NCBI RefSeq assembly: GCF_005860765.1
Contig: NZ_VCEI01000011.1
Location: 1,403,819-1,467,818, forward strand
Length of the DNA: 64,000 bases
DNA from: Dyadobacter sediminis
GTDB taxonomy: Bacteria; Bacteroidota; Bacteroidia; Cytophagales; Spirosomataceae
Direction: 5' to 3'
Shown here: positions 26,460 through 36,498 of the stretch, one piece after another
Position numbering within the stretch: the first letter of the stretch is position 1
How the letters are laid out: each line of letters opens with the position of its first letter
Translations under genes and position numbers: made by a program
Notes under the pieces: generated by a model
Database searches by the model: none
The model's input: the letters and a program-made list of their open reading frames with translations, nothing else
What the model was told of the DNA's origin: nothing

Positions 26460-28403
26460 ATGAAAGACGAGTCTCAAGTAAAAATTACCCTGCCCGACGG
26501 CAGTGAACGTTATTACCCTAAAGGTATTACAGCACACGGCATTGCACTCAGCATCAGCGAAGGACTGGCACGTAATGTCATTGCCGCCAAAGTCAACAAT
26601 GAAGTATGGGACCCGACGCGGGAAATAACGCAGGATTCGCTTGTGAAGCTGCTGACATGGAATGATGAAGACGGCAAAGCTACATTCTGGCATTCTTCGG
26701 CGCACTTGCTGGCCGAGGCGCTGGAAGCCTTGTATCCGGGTGTAAAATTCGGGACCGGGCCGTCTCTTGAAAAAGGGTTTTACTACGACGTTGATCTGGG
26801 CGATAAATCCTTGTCTCAGGATGATTTTCCAAAGATCGAGGCCAAAATGCTGGAACTGGCTCGTCAGAAAAACGAATACATCCGAAAGCCGATCAGCAAA
26901 GCCGATGCCATACAATATTTTACTGAAAAAGGCGACGAATACAAGCTGGAACTGATCGACGGACTGGAAGACGGCTCCATTACACTTTACGAGCAAGGAA
27001 ATTTTACCGATTTATGCCGCGGGCCGCATATTCCGAACACCGGAATTATAAAAGCCGTTAAACTGACCAACATAGGCGGCGCTTACTGGCGCAACAAGCA
27101 GGAAAATAAAATGCTTACCCGCATTTACGGGATTACTTTTCCAAAACAGAAAGAACTCGAAGAGTATCTGACTTTGATGGAAGAGGCCAAAAAACGCGAT
27201 CACAGACGCCTGGGCAAAGAGCTGGAACTGTTTGCATTTTCCGAGAAAGTCGGGCAAGGTTTGCCATTGTGGCTTCCGAAAGGCGCCATGATCCGCGAAC
27301 GGCTGGAATCGTTTTTGAAAAAAGCACAGTCGAGAGCAGGTTATCTTCCGGTTGTGACACCGCATATCGGCAGCAAGGATTTGTACGTAACTTCCGGCCA
27401 CTGGGACAAATATGGCAAGGATTCCTTTCAGCCGATCAAAACGCCAAACATCGGTGAAGAATATTTGCTGAAACCGATGAACTGCCCGCATCACTGCGAG
27501 ATTTACAAGACTTCTCCCCGCTCCTACAAGGATCTTCCGCTTCGTTTTGCTGAGTTCGGAACGGTTTACCGCTATGAGCAAAGCGGTGAGTTGCACGGAC
27601 TTACACGCGTTAGAGGTTTTACACAGGACGATGCGCATATATTCTGCCGCCCGGATCAGGTGAAAGAAGAATTTATCCGGGTTATCGACCTTGTACTTTA
27701 CGTTTTCAAGTCGCTTGGATTTGAAGATTACAGCGCGCAGATTTCGCTTCGTGACCCCAACGACAAACAGAAATACATCGGCAGGGATGAAGACTGGGAA
27801 CGTGCGGAAAGCGCCATTATTGAGGCCGCTGCCGAACGGAATCTGAGCACGGTTACCGAACTGGGCGAAGCTGCCTTTTACGGTCCGAAGCTCGACTTCA
27901 TGGTGCGTGACGCATTGGGCAGAAAATGGCAGCTTGGAACGATTCAGGTCGATTATCAGCTTCCCCAGCGTTTTAATCTGGAATATACCGGCTCGGATAA
28001 CCAGAAACACCGTCCGGTTATGATCCATCGTGCGCCGTTTGGTTCCATGGAACGTTTCATTGCCATTCTGATCGAAAACACGGCCGGACAATTTCCGCTG
28101 TGGCTTTCTCCGGACCAGATTGCCATTCTGCCGATTTCTGAAAAATTTGCCGAATATGCTGAGGATGTGTTTTTCCAGTTACAGGATCATGACATTCGTG
28201 GATTTGTGGATCACCGGGATGAAAAGATCGGACGGAAAATACGTGATGCCGAGGTTACAAAGGTTCCGTTTATGCTGGTAGTAGGTGAAAAAGAAATGGC
28301 AGAAGGAAAATTATCCGTGCGCAGAAAGGGCGAAGGTGACCTTGGAAGCATGACTGTGGCAGAATTTACGAATTATTTTAAAAAAGAAGCCAGTATTAGT
28401 TGA
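26460..28403 (+). CDS. thrS: Threonyl-tRNA synthetase
   Basis: A 647-residue class II synthetase that attaches Thr to tRNA(Thr). Domains in order are TGS (residues 1-60), the editing domain with [11 protein letters not shown] (about 77), the catalytic core with [10 protein letters not shown] (zinc cysteine) and [20 protein letters not shown], motif 3 near [11 protein letters not shown], and the anticodon-binding C-terminus. Length is standard. It is followed 113 bases downstream by infC, the usual thrS-infC-rpmI-rplT order. Confidence 0.98.
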   Translation: MKDESQVKITLPDGSERYYPKGITAHGIALSISEGLARNVIAAKVNNEVWDPTREITQDSLVKLLTWNDEDGKATFWHSSAHLLAEALEALYPGVKFGTGPSLEKGFYYDVDLGDKSLSQDDFPKIEAKMLELARQKNEYIRKPISKADAIQYFTEKGDEYKLELIDGLEDGSITLYEQGNFTDLCRGPHIPNTGIIKAVKLTNIGGAYWRNKQENKMLTRIYGITFPKQKELEEYLTLMEEAKKRDHRRLGKELELFAFSEKVGQGLPLWLPKGAMIRERLESFLKKAQSRAGYLPVVTPHIGSKDLYVTSGHWDKYGKDSFQPIKTPNIGEEYLLKPMNCPHHCEIYKTSPRSYKDLPLRFAEFGTVYRYEQSGELHGLTRVRGFTQDDAHIFCRPDQVKEEFIRVIDLVLYVFKSLGFEDYSAQISLRDPNDKQKYIGRDEDWERAESAIIEAAAERNLSTVTELGEAAFYGPKLDFMVRDALGRKWQLGTIQVDYQLPQRFNLEYTGSDNQKHRPVMIHRAPFGSMERFIAILIENTAGQFPLWLSPDQIAILPISEKFAEYAEDVFFQLQDHDIRGFVDHRDEKIGRKIRDAEVTKVPFMLVVGEKEMAEGKLSVRRKGEGDLGSMTVAEFTNYFKKEASIS

Positions 28404-28417
28404 TGTTTTTATAACTT

Positions 28418-28452
28418 TTTGTTATAATTCCCGCAGCAAGGCACTATTTTTG
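28418..28452 (+). promoter_or_regulatory. Candidate infC promoter TTTG-N23-TATTTTTG
   Basis: TTTG (28418-28421) and TATTTTTG (28445-28452), spacing 23, in the thrS-infC gap. The spacing is slightly long. It would allow infC to be transcribed apart from thrS. Confidence 0.4.
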
Positions 28453-28516
28453 TGACTTCGATGTTATCTTTTTTGATTTTCACCAAAAAACCCAAAATAC
28501 ACCAATCCAAAGTTAT

Positions 28517-29068
28517 ATGGCATTAAGACCCCCGAGTGGACGGTTAAGAGTTCCCGAAGAACCTTATAAAATTAACGAACGAATTACAGCAAAAGAAGTA
28601 CGCCTGGTTGGAGAAAACATTGAACCGGGAATAGTGGATATTAATACTGCCAGAGCAATGGCAAAAGCACAAAGTCTTGATCTGGTAGAAATTGCACCGA
28701 CGGCAGTTCCTCCTGTTTGTAAAATTGTAGACTATTCGAAGTTTAAATACGAGCAGAAGAAAAAACAGAAAGAAATCAAAGCCAAGGCACAGAAAGTGGT
28801 TATCAAGGAAATTCGCTTTGGTCCGAATACGGATGACCACGACTTCGAATTCAAACTGAAACACGCCATCAACTTTCTTAAGGAAGGTTCAAAAGTAAAG
28901 GCATATGTTCATTTTGTAGGTCGTACGATTGTGTTCAAGGAACGTGGTGTAAACCTTCTGAACAAATTTTCGGAAGCACTTTCCGATTACGGCAAGCTGG
29001 AAATGGAGCCTAAACTGGAAGGAAAAAGAATGACAATCATTCTGGCACCGGCACCTGCAAAAAAATAA
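28517..29068 (+). CDS. infC: Translation initiation factor IF-3
   Basis: A 183-residue protein that checks start-codon pairing and keeps ribosomal subunits apart. The N-domain ([19 protein letters not shown]), the lysine-rich linker ([14 protein letters not shown]) and the C-domain ([21 protein letters not shown]) are intact. It begins with ATG rather than the rare ATT used in Enterobacteria. Upstream is thrS. A hairpin terminator lies between it and rpmI. Confidence 0.97.
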   Translation: MALRPPSGRLRVPEEPYKINERITAKEVRLVGENIEPGIVDINTARAMAKAQSLDLVEIAPTAVPPVCKIVDYSKFKYEQKKKQKEIKAKAQKVVIKEIRFGPNTDDHDFEFKLKHAINFLKEGSKVKAYVHFVGRTIVFKERGVNLLNKFSEALSDYGKLEMEPKLEGKRMTIILAPAPAKK

Positions 29069-29110
29069 TTCCTGAGTTTACTGATATATTAAGTTATAAA
29101 AAGCTTTATA

Positions 29111-29147
29111 AAATCGTGTTTCCGGCCATAGCGGGAAACACGATTTT
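29111..29147 (+). terminator. Hairpin terminator between infC and rpmI
   Basis: A perfect 13-base stem (AAATCGTGTTTCC at 29111-29123 with its complement at 29134-29146) followed by T-rich sequence. It would separate infC from the two ribosomal-protein genes. Confidence 0.75.
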
Positions 29148-29167
29148 CATTTTCCGATCCTTTTAAT

Positions 29168-29175
29168 TAATTTTG
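29168..29175 (+). promoter_or_regulatory. Putative -7 element TAATTTTG upstream of rpmI
   Basis: A TAnnTTTG match 40 bases upstream of the rpmI ATG. It comes after the terminator, so rpmI and rplT probably have their own promoter. No firm -33 element. Confidence 0.4.
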
Positions 29176-29215
29176 CGCGCTGTTTTATAATTATCAATTA
29201 ATGTTTATTTGAATC

Positions 29216-29410
29216 ATGCCTAAAATGAAAACCAATTCCGGAGCTAAAAAGCGTTTTGCGCTTACCGGCACCGGCAAAATCAAGCGTAAGCACGCATTTC
29301 ACAGCCACATCCTGACCAAAAAATCCAACAAGCGCAAACGCGGTCTGGTTAAAACAGGTCTGATCGATGAATCCAATGTGAAGCAGGTGATGGCAATGCT
29401 TGGAAAGTAA
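29216..29410 (+). CDS. rpmI: Ribosomal protein L35
   Basis: A 64-residue basic protein, [21 protein letters not shown] and [21 protein letters not shown], a complete match for L35 of the large subunit. It precedes rplT by 103 bases, as in nearly all bacteria. Confidence 0.98.
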   Translation: MPKMKTNSGAKKRFALTGTGKIKRKHAFHSHILTKKSNKRKRGLVKTGLIDESNVKQVMAMLGK

Positions 29411-29513
29411 TTCCGAAGCCATTAAAATTAAATACCATTCTGGTTTTTTGTTCCACCCGATAGAAGGCTTTGTAAGACTCAAAAGAGCGCCGACCATCAA
29501 AAACAGTTAAATT

Positions 29514-29858
29514 ATGCCACGTTCAGTAAATCACGTAGCGTCACGTGCAAGACGTAAGAAAGTATTAAAATTGGCGAAAGGCTATTTTGGCCGTCGCAAA
29601 AATGTATGGACCGTTGCCAAAAATGCGGTAGAACGCGGTTTGGCTTACGCATACAAAGGCCGTAAACAAAAGAAACGCAATTTCCGTGCATTGTGGATTC
29701 AGCGTATCAATGCAGGTGCACGCATCCACGGATTGTCGTATTCTGCTTTTATCGGCAAACTGAGTTCAAAAGGCATCGAGCTAAACCGGAAAGTACTTGC
29801 CGATCTGGCAATGAATCATCCGGAAGCTTTCAAGGCAATCGTTGATCAGGTAAAATAA
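29514..29858 (+). CDS. rplT: Ribosomal protein L20
   Basis: A 114-residue protein with the family blocks [34 protein letters not shown] and [12 protein letters not shown]. It binds 23S rRNA early in assembly. In other bacteria L20 represses its own operon; no classical L20 leader is visible upstream here. Confidence 0.98.
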   Translation: MPRSVNHVASRARRKKVLKLAKGYFGRRKNVWTVAKNAVERGLAYAYKGRKQKKRNFRALWIQRINAGARIHGLSYSAFIGKLSSKGIELNRKVLADLAMNHPEAFKAIVDQVK

Positions 29859-29864
29859 AACAGC

Positions 29865-29891
29865 ATCCCGCCTCTCTGGCGGGATTTTTTT
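29865..29891 (+). terminator. Intrinsic terminator after rplT
   Basis: ATCCCGCC (29865-29872) pairs with GGCGGGAT (29878-29885), loop TCTCT, followed by TTTTTT. It lies directly after the rplT stop. Confidence 0.92.
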
Positions 29892-29961
29892 ATGCATATA
29901 CTCCAAGTGCAGCAAAAAGATTGCTGCTTGTTTCAGTATTCATGCATAAAGACATAAAACC

Positions 29962-30471
29962 ATGTTAGATCAATTATTAGGCCTAATCCAGCAAAATTCC
30001 CAGCAAGCCATTGTTCAGAATCCCGAAGTTCCCAATGAGCATAATGAGGATGTCATGCATACCTTGATGGGATCCATTACAGGCGGTTTGCAGCAGCAGG
30101 CACAAAATGGAAACATTTCAGAAATTTCGAATTTATTTTCAGGAAGTCATGGCGCTTCAGGCAATGCACTGATGAACAATCCAATGGTTTCTTCTATTGC
30201 GTCCAATGCAATCAGCGCCATTATGCAGAAGTTCGGCCTCAGCAATCAGGTTGCCGGCGGAATTGTAAGTTCGGTGCTGCCGGGGGTATTGGGCGGACTG
30301 ATCGGAAAGTTAGGCAACAACAACAGCAACAGTTCCGGTATGGACCTTGGAGGTTTGCTTGGCGGACTTCTAGGCGGTTCAAATCATTCAAATCTGGGCA
30401 GAGATATGGCGGATGGAAAGCAGAGCACAGACTTGACAGGCATGCTGGGCGGTCTCTTCGGAAACAAATAA
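29962..30471 (+). CDS. DUF937-like low-complexity protein
   Basis: A 169-residue protein rich in Gly, Asn, Gln and Ser. It has short helical blocks (MLDQLLGLIQQNSQQAI at the start and NPMVSSIASNAISAIMQKFGLS in the middle) and a C-terminal run of glycine-leucine repeats (GGLLGGLLGG). The form resembles DUF937/YidB-type proteins. It has no signal peptide. The function is unknown; it may oligomerise. Confidence 0.65.
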   Translation: MLDQLLGLIQQNSQQAIVQNPEVPNEHNEDVMHTLMGSITGGLQQQAQNGNISEISNLFSGSHGASGNALMNNPMVSSIASNAISAIMQKFGLSNQVAGGIVSSVLPGVLGGLIGKLGNNNSNSSGMDLGGLLGGLLGGSNHSNLGRDMADGKQSTDLTGMLGGLFGNK

Positions 30472-30517
30472 ATAAAAAGTATAATATCCCGGTAAAATCG
30501 ATCATTTGAATTGAAAG

Positions 30518-30525
30518 TACATTTG
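30518..30525 (+). promoter_or_regulatory. Putative -7 element TACATTTG
   Basis: A TAnnTTTG match 41 bases upstream of the phospholipase C start. No -33 TTTG at the standard distance. Confidence 0.35.
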
Positions 30526-30566
30526 TATAAATTGATGTACCGAAATAACCCTTATACCGAGATATT

Positions 30567-33110
30567 ATGGATTCCAGAAGAGAATTTATAAAAAAAGCAA
30601 CCATGCTTACCGGTGCTGCCGGATTGTTCAGCACCCTGCCCGCTTCCATTCAGAAAGCACTTGCAATCGATCCGAAAAAAGGCAGCACTTATCTGGATGC
30701 GGAACATGTAGTTATCCTGATGCAGGAAAACCGCTCCTTTGACCATTGTTACGGAACTTTGCGCGGAGTACGGGGATTTAACGATCCCCGTGCTATCCAG
30801 CTGCCCGATAAAAACTCAGTCTGGCTTCAGACCAATGCCTTTGGTGAAACATACGTTCCGTTCCGGCTTAACATGAAGGAATCCAGGGCAACCTGGATGG
30901 GTTCGCTTCCGCATTCATGGACCAATCAGGTAGATGCGCGCAACGAAGGAAAATATGACCAGTGGCTTGTCGCCAAACAGCCCGGACATAAGGATTATAC
31001 CCGGATGCCTTTGACACAAGGCTTTTACAATCGCGAAGACATTCCGTTTTACTACGCACTGGCCGATGCTTTCACCGTTTGCGACCAGAACTTCTGCTCT
31101 TCACTGACCGGAACCACGCCGAACCGTCTTTATTTATGGACGGGAACGATCCGCGAAAATCCGGAACCTACACATTATGCAAATGTCCGCAATGAAAATG
31201 TCACGGATCATGCCGAAGCGTCCTGGACAACATTTCCGGAACGGCTTGAAGACCATCATGTTTCCTGGAAAATCTATCAGAATGAACTGAGCATTGATAC
31301 CGGCCTTACAGGTGAAGAAGATTCATGGCTTGCCAATTTTACGGATAACCCGATTGAATGGTTTACACAATATAATGTCCGATACCATACCGGCTATCAG
31401 AAACACCTGAAAGAAAGGCTGGAAAAACTTCCTTCTGAAATCAGCGAACAGGAAGAAAAGCTCAGACATTTTTCCGGCGATGAAAAAGAACTGGCCGCAC
31501 TGAAAAAATCAGTCAGTAGGAAAAAGGCTGATCTGCAGACTGCGAAAGAGGAACTGAAAAGATGGAGTCCTGAAAACTATGCAAAACTTTCCGAGCGGTC
31601 AAAGAACATTCACGCCAAGGCATTTACAACCAATAAAAACGATCCGGATTACAGGAAGGTAACAACCGTCCAATACAATGACGGCGACATCATTAATGAA
31701 GCCAAAGCACCACAGGGCGACATTTTGCATCAGTTCAGAACCGATGTAAAAAAAGGAAATCTGCCCATGGTTTCCTGGCTCGTTGCACCTGAAAACTTTT
31801 CGGACCATCCTACTTCTCCGTGGTACGGCGCTTGGTATGTGTCCGAAGTTATGGACATTCTTACTTCTGATCCCGAGATCTGGAAAAAGACCATTTTCAT
31901 TCTTTGCTACGACGAAAATGACGGCTACTTCGACCATGTTCCGCCATTTACAGTTCCTAATCCGTACAAAACCGATACCGGTGCAGTCTCTGAAGGGATA
32001 GATTGCAAAACGGAATTTGTCACGCTGGAACAAGACATGACGAAAAAGGATGAAAAAGAATCCAGACACAGTCCGATTGGTTTGGGTTACCGTGTTCCGT
32101 TGATCGTCGCTTCGCCCTGGAACCGCGGCGGTAATGTTTGTTCAGAAGTTTTTGACCATACTTCCATTTTACAGTTTCTGGAAAAATTTGTCAGCCATAA
32201 ATCAGGAAAGCAGATCAAAGAAACCAACATCAGTGAATGGCGACGGACAATCTGCGGCGATCTTACTTCCACATTTACACCTTATAACGGAGAAAAAACG
32301 ACTTTGCCGACGTTCGTGGAAAGAAACGAGTTTATGGAAAGCATTTACAATGCAAAGTTCAAAAAGCTGCCGAACGGCTATCAAGCGCTAACAAAGGAGC
32401 AGATCGCGGAAGTAAATCAGGACCCGATTGGCTCTTCCATATTACCGAATCAGGAAAAAGGAACGCGTACAGCATGCCCGATACCTTACGAACTCCAGGC
32501 CGACGGAGCAGTGAACTCTGACAAAAGTGCATTCGAAATCGCGCTGGAAGCCAAAAATGACATGTTCAAAGATAAGTCTGCCGGTGCTCCTTTCATGGTT
32601 TATGCGCCGGTCAAATACAAAAATGAGTCTTTCAAAGTCTGGAATTATGCCGTAAAAGCAGGCGATATGCTGAAAGGTTCCTGGCAGATCAGTGATTTTG
32701 AAGATGAAAAATACCATTTGCGTGTGTATGGACCCAATGGTTTTTACAGGGAATACGCGGGTAACAAGAAGTCCGGAACGGTAAAAGTGGGTGTACGTTA
32801 CCAAATTGACAAGAACAAAAAATCACAGGCGTTTATCGTGTTCAGCCTGGCGGTTTCTGATGCGGACGAAACAAGCGTTCTGACCATTACAGATCATGCA
32901 TACGGTACTGAGAATAAGGTTATTGATATTTCAGGATTATCAACAGACAATGAAGTACTTGTTCCGTTTGATCTGAGCAAAAGTTCGAACTGGTACGATT
33001 TCTCGATTACAACTTCAAACAGCCGTGATTTTCTGCAACGCTACGCAGGCCACATTGAAACGGGCAGCATGAGCCAGAGCGACCCGTACATGGGACAAAT
33101 GCTCAGCTGA
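30567..33110 (+). CDS. plcC: Phosphocholine-specific phospholipase C, Tat-exported
   Basis: An 847-residue enzyme that hydrolyses phosphatidylcholine or sphingomyelin to release phosphocholine. The Tat signal is SRREFIKKATMLTGAAG (residues 3-19). The family start AEHVVILMQENRSFDHCYGTLRGVRGF is near residue 45; later blocks are NFCSSLTGTTPNRLYLWTG and YDENDGYFDHVPPFTVPNP, which carry the metal-dependent phosphatase-type active site. A coiled-coil insert lies near 275-335. The C-terminal third contains the beta domains typical of the family. It is preceded by a -7-like motif and followed by a weak hairpin. Confidence 0.95.
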   Translation: MDSRREFIKKATMLTGAAGLFSTLPASIQKALAIDPKKGSTYLDAEHVVILMQENRSFDHCYGTLRGVRGFNDPRAIQLPDKNSVWLQTNAFGETYVPFRLNMKESRATWMGSLPHSWTNQVDARNEGKYDQWLVAKQPGHKDYTRMPLTQGFYNREDIPFYYALADAFTVCDQNFCSSLTGTTPNRLYLWTGTIRENPEPTHYANVRNENVTDHAEASWTTFPERLEDHHVSWKIYQNELSIDTGLTGEEDSWLANFTDNPIEWFTQYNVRYHTGYQKHLKERLEKLPSEISEQEEKLRHFSGDEKELAALKKSVSRKKADLQTAKEELKRWSPENYAKLSERSKNIHAKAFTTNKNDPDYRKVTTVQYNDGDIINEAKAPQGDILHQFRTDVKKGNLPMVSWLVAPENFSDHPTSPWYGAWYVSEVMDILTSDPEIWKKTIFILCYDENDGYFDHVPPFTVPNPYKTDTGAVSEGIDCKTEFVTLEQDMTKKDEKESRHSPIGLGYRVPLIVASPWNRGGNVCSEVFDHTSILQFLEKFVSHKSGKQIKETNISEWRRTICGDLTSTFTPYNGEKTTLPTFVERNEFMESIYNAKFKKLPNGYQALTKEQIAEVNQDPIGSSILPNQEKGTRTACPIPYELQADGAVNSDKSAFEIALEAKNDMFKDKSAGAPFMVYAPVKYKNESFKVWNYAVKAGDMLKGSWQISDFEDEKYHLRVYGPNGFYREYAGNKKSGTVKVGVRYQIDKNKKSQAFIVFSLAVSDADETSVLTITDHAYGTENKVIDISGLSTDNEVLVPFDLSKSSNWYDFSITTSNSRDFLQRYAGHIETGSMSQSDPYMGQMLS

Positions 33111-33121
33111 TTTCCATCCTC

Positions 33122-33145
33122 GTCAGGCCGAAATTCCGGCCTGAC
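33122..33145 (+). terminator. Hairpin after plcC (weak terminator)
   Basis: GTCAGGCCG (33122-33130) pairs with CGGCCTGAC (33137-33145). The downstream sequence has few T residues, so termination may be partial or Rho-assisted. Confidence 0.5.
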
Positions 33146-33275
33146 ACTTTGTCACTTCTGTTTTCTCTTCCGGACGCTGGTACGAGGTTTTTAATAATCC
33201 CGTAGAAGCCTGACTTGGCAACCCAGATCAGCAAACTGAAAGAATCAAATCATACTTAACTTTATATATAGAACG

Positions 33276-35186
33276 ATGGGAAAAATTATTGGCATAGACT
33301 TGGGAACAACGAACTCCTGCGTGGCTGTCATGGAGGGCAATGAGCCGGTTGTAATTGCAAACAGTGAAGGTGCACGTACAACTCCTTCGGTAGTTGCATT
33401 CATGGATAACGGCGAACGTAAAATCGGTGCACCAGCTAAACGTCAGGCGATCACCAATCCCAAACATACTATCAGTTCCATAAAACGTTTTATGGGAAAA
33501 AAATACGATGACACAACCAGTGAATTGAAAACGGTTGCGTACAACGTAGAAAAAGGACCAAACAACACACCACGTATTCCGATCGGTGACAGATTATATA
33601 CACCTCAGGAAGTTTCTGCTTTCATTTTGCAAAAAATGAGACAAACTGCAGAAGATTATCTTGGGCAGGAAGTAACAGAAGCTGTAATTACCGTTCCGGC
33701 CTATTTCAACGACGCAGAACGTCAGGCGACTAAAGAAGCCGGCCAGATTGCAGGTCTTGATGTAAAAAGGATCATTAACGAACCGACAGCAGCAGCGCTT
33801 GCATATGGCCTGGACAAGCAGCATATCGATATGAAAATTGCTGTTTTTGACTTGGGCGGCGGTACTTTCGACGTTTCCATTCTTGAACTGGGCGACGGCG
33901 TTTTTGAAGTAAAATCCACAGACGGCGATACGCATCTTGGCGGTGACGACTTTGACCAGGTGATTATCAACTGGCTAGCTGACGAATTCCAGAAAGACGA
34001 AGCCGTAGATTTGAGAAGAGATGCAATGGCTTTGCAACGTCTGAAAGAAGCTGCTGAAAAAGCAAAAGTTGAGTTGTCAAGCTCTACACAGACAGAAATT
34101 AACCTGCCTTATATTTTCCCTGTTGACGGTATTCCAAAGCACCTTGTACGTACTTTGACTCGTTCGAAGTTTGAACAGCTTGCGGATACTTTGTTCCAGA
34201 GAATGATGGAACCTTGCAAAAGAGCCATGAAAAATGCAGGTTACTCCAACAGCGATATCAATGAAGTCATTCTGGTGGGTGGTTCTACGCGTATTCCAAG
34301 AGTACAGGAAGAAGTAGAGAAGTTCTTCGCCAGAAAACCTTCCAAAAACGTCAACCCGGATGAAGCGGTTGCAGTAGGTGCAGCCATTCAGGGCGGTGTT
34401 TTGACAGGTGAAGTAAAAGATGTCCTTTTGCTTGATGTTATTCCATTGTCTTTGGGTATTGAAACATTGGGCGGTGTTTTCACTAAACTCATCGATGCAA
34501 ACACCACAATCCCGAGCAAGAAAACAGAAGTGTTCTCAACGGCTGCGGATAACCAGCCATCCGTCGAAATCCATGTACTGCAGGGTGAACGTCCGATGGC
34601 AACCCAGAACCGTACACTTGGACGTTTCCATCTTTCTGACATCCCGCCTGCACAGCGCGGTACGCCTCAGATCGAAGTAACATTCGATGTGGATGCAAAT
34701 GGTATCCTGCATGTTTCTGCAAAAGACAAAGGCACAGGAAAAGAACAGAAAATCCGGATCGAAGCTTCCAGCGGACTGACCGACGCCGAGATCAACCGGA
34801 TGCGCGAAGAAGCGAAAGCCAATGAAGCGGCTGACAAAGCGGAGCGTGAAAAAATAGAAAAAATTAATGCAGCAGACAGTCTGATTTTCTCCACAGACAA
34901 GCAGTTGAAAGAATTCGGTGATAAACTTTCGGCTGGAAACAAATCCGCGATCGAAGGTGCTTTGAGCGAGCTTAAAACGGCACATTCAAGCCAGGATCTT
35001 TCCGGAATTGATACGGCAATGGAGAAACTGAACACTGCATGGCAGGCTGCATCTCAGGAAATGTACGCACAAGGCGGTGATCCTCAGCAAGGTGCTCCGG
35101 GCGGAAATGCGCAGGGCAATGCACAAGCCGGCGGAAACGGTGCTACCGACGATGTAACAGATGTTAATTTTGAAGAAGTTAAATAA
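33276..35186 (+). CDS. dnaK: Hsp70 chaperone DnaK
   Basis: A 636-residue chaperone. The ATPase domain starts [21 protein letters not shown], with [14 protein letters not shown] and [14 protein letters not shown]. The substrate-binding domain follows ([14 protein letters not shown]), with an EEVK tail and a Gly/Gln/Asn-rich linker near the end. Length is normal. No dnaJ or grpE is adjacent, and there is no CIRCE-type operator, which is usual for this phylum. A terminator follows. Confidence 0.98.
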   Translation: MGKIIGIDLGTTNSCVAVMEGNEPVVIANSEGARTTPSVVAFMDNGERKIGAPAKRQAITNPKHTISSIKRFMGKKYDDTTSELKTVAYNVEKGPNNTPRIPIGDRLYTPQEVSAFILQKMRQTAEDYLGQEVTEAVITVPAYFNDAERQATKEAGQIAGLDVKRIINEPTAAALAYGLDKQHIDMKIAVFDLGGGTFDVSILELGDGVFEVKSTDGDTHLGGDDFDQVIINWLADEFQKDEAVDLRRDAMALQRLKEAAEKAKVELSSSTQTEINLPYIFPVDGIPKHLVRTLTRSKFEQLADTLFQRMMEPCKRAMKNAGYSNSDINEVILVGGSTRIPRVQEEVEKFFARKPSKNVNPDEAVAVGAAIQGGVLTGEVKDVLLLDVIPLSLGIETLGGVFTKLIDANTTIPSKKTEVFSTAADNQPSVEIHVLQGERPMATQNRTLGRFHLSDIPPAQRGTPQIEVTFDVDANGILHVSAKDKGTGKEQKIRIEASSGLTDAEINRMREEAKANEAADKAEREKIEKINAADSLIFSTDKQLKEFGDKLSAGNKSAIEGALSELKTAHSSQDLSGIDTAMEKLNTAWQAASQEMYAQGGDPQQGAPGGNAQGNAQAGGNGATDDVTDVNFEEVK

Positions 35187-35202
35187 GTCGTTCAGCTTCT
35201 GA

Positions 35203-35238
35203 AAAAATCCCCGTCTGAATAGGATGGGGATTTTTTTT
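35203..35238 (+). terminator. Intrinsic terminator after dnaK
   Basis: AAAAATCCCC (35203-35212) pairs with GGGGATTTTT (35226-35235), loop 13 bases, then T-rich. Confidence 0.85.
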
Positions 35239-35380
35239 ACACGCATTTTGGCCAAAGTGGGTAATAAGATTCTTTCTCGGGAAAAATCCAAACTGCTCCC
35301 ATACTGGCATCAAATTTTATAAAAAGAGACAAGCACAATCATCAATAATAATAACCTTACTGACTAAAATTCAAACAGAA

Positions 35381-35596
35381 ATGGACACAAGGATCGCATT
35401 GCCAGAGTTGATGTATTTATCCCCGACGACCCGTGAAAAAGCGGTTACGATTGCACAGGAACTTTTAAAAGCCGGTAATATTTCTCCTCGCGAAGCAGTT
35501 GCAAAGGCAATTCTGATTGCTAAAAACTGGGCGGTTAAAAATGTTAATCGCAGTGTCTGGAAAAAGTTAAAGTCGTTTGAAAAAGAAATTATATGA
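35381..35596 (+). CDS. Small hypothetical protein (71 aa) coupled to the dehydrogenase
   Basis: A 71-residue helical protein. Its central part (REAVAKAILIAKNWAVKNV) recalls ChaB-type small proteins faintly. The stop codon TGA overlaps the ATG of the next gene (ATGA), so translation is coupled. It is also 195 bases after the dnaK stop and so sits in its own transcription unit. Function unknown. Confidence 0.6.
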   Translation: MDTRIALPELMYLSPTTREKAVTIAQELLKAGNISPREAVAKAILIAKNWAVKNVNRSVWKKLKSFEKEII

Positions 35597-36417
35597 CCGA
35601 TTCAAGTCTGAAATTTAAAGAGCAGGTTGCCATTGTTACCGGTGCAAGTTCCGGAATCGGAAAAGCATGCGCCATCCATCTTGCCAACTTGGGCGCACAC
35701 GTTGTTGTGAATTATAGTTCCAGTCAGGATGAGGGTCAGAAAACGGTGGATGAAATTACTTCGAATGGCGGAAGTGCAATCCTTGTTAAAGCGGATGTAA
35801 GCAATGAAGAGGAAGTAAAAGCAATGTTCAACGAGACCATCAGTAAATACGGAAAGCTGGATATTCTCGTAAGTAATGCAGGTCTGCAGCAGGATGCGCC
35901 ATTTCTGGAAATGACCTTGAAACAATGGCAAAAAGTAATTGATGTAAATCTTACAGGTCAGTTCCTTTGCTGCCGTGAAGCTGCCAGAATATTTGTGGAG
36001 CAATCAAAAAAACCGCAGGAAAACAATCATAACGAGCTTTCAATCGGAAAAATAGTCCTGATGAGTTCGGTCCACGATGTGATTCCCTGGGCAGGACATG
36101 TAAACTATGCCGCTTCAAAAGGCGGTGTGATGATGTTCATGAAAACAATTTCTCAGGAACTGGCACCTCATAAAATCAGGGTTAATTCAGTAAGTCCCGG
36201 AGCTATCAAAACGCCGATTAACAAAGAAGTCTGGTCTGATCCGCAGAAATACGACGGATTAATGGACCTGATTCCATATAAAAGAATCGGAACGCCGCGG
36301 GATGTTGCCAAAGCAGTTGCATGGCTGGCATCCGATGATTCCGATTATGTAAATGGAGAAACATTATATATTGACGGCGGCATGACACTGTATCCGGAAT
36401 TTGCCGACAATGGTTAA
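35593..36417 (+). CDS. Short-chain dehydrogenase, glucose 1-dehydrogenase type
   Basis: A 274-residue classical SDR. The NAD(P)-binding motif is TGASSGIGKA (15-24), followed by the NAG motif (SNAGL), catalytic Ser (MSSVHD), Tyr and Lys (YAASKGG). The C-terminal VSPGAIKTPINKEV, with a typical final DYVNGETLYIDGGMTL, is shared by glucose 1-dehydrogenases. The exact sugar or alcohol is unknown. It overlaps a small helical gene by four bases. Confidence 0.85.
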   Translation: MTDSSLKFKEQVAIVTGASSGIGKACAIHLANLGAHVVVNYSSSQDEGQKTVDEITSNGGSAILVKADVSNEEEVKAMFNETISKYGKLDILVSNAGLQQDAPFLEMTLKQWQKVIDVNLTGQFLCCREAARIFVEQSKKPQENNHNELSIGKIVLMSSVHDVIPWAGHVNYAASKGGVMMFMKTISQELAPHKIRVNSVSPGAIKTPINKEVWSDPQKYDGLMDLIPYKRIGTPRDVAKAVAWLASDDSDYVNGETLYIDGGMTLYPEFADNG

Positions 36418-36449
36418 AAACAAATTATACTTCATCAATAAAGAAAAAC

Positions 36450-36476
36450 AACGCCGGACCTGAAAAATCCGGCGTT
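36450..36476. terminator. Terminator between SDR and hydrolase genes
   Basis: AACGCCGGA (36450-36458) pairs with TCCGGCGTT (36468-36476), loop CCTGAAAAA. It lies between convergent genes and may serve both. Confidence 0.75.
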
Positions 36477-36498
36477 ACTTATTTCAATCAGCAAAGAG

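Noticed and set aside
27012..28091. 359-residue frame antisense to thrS
   Set aside because: It lies in a fully conserved thrS frame, lacks any recognisable motif and is a shadow.
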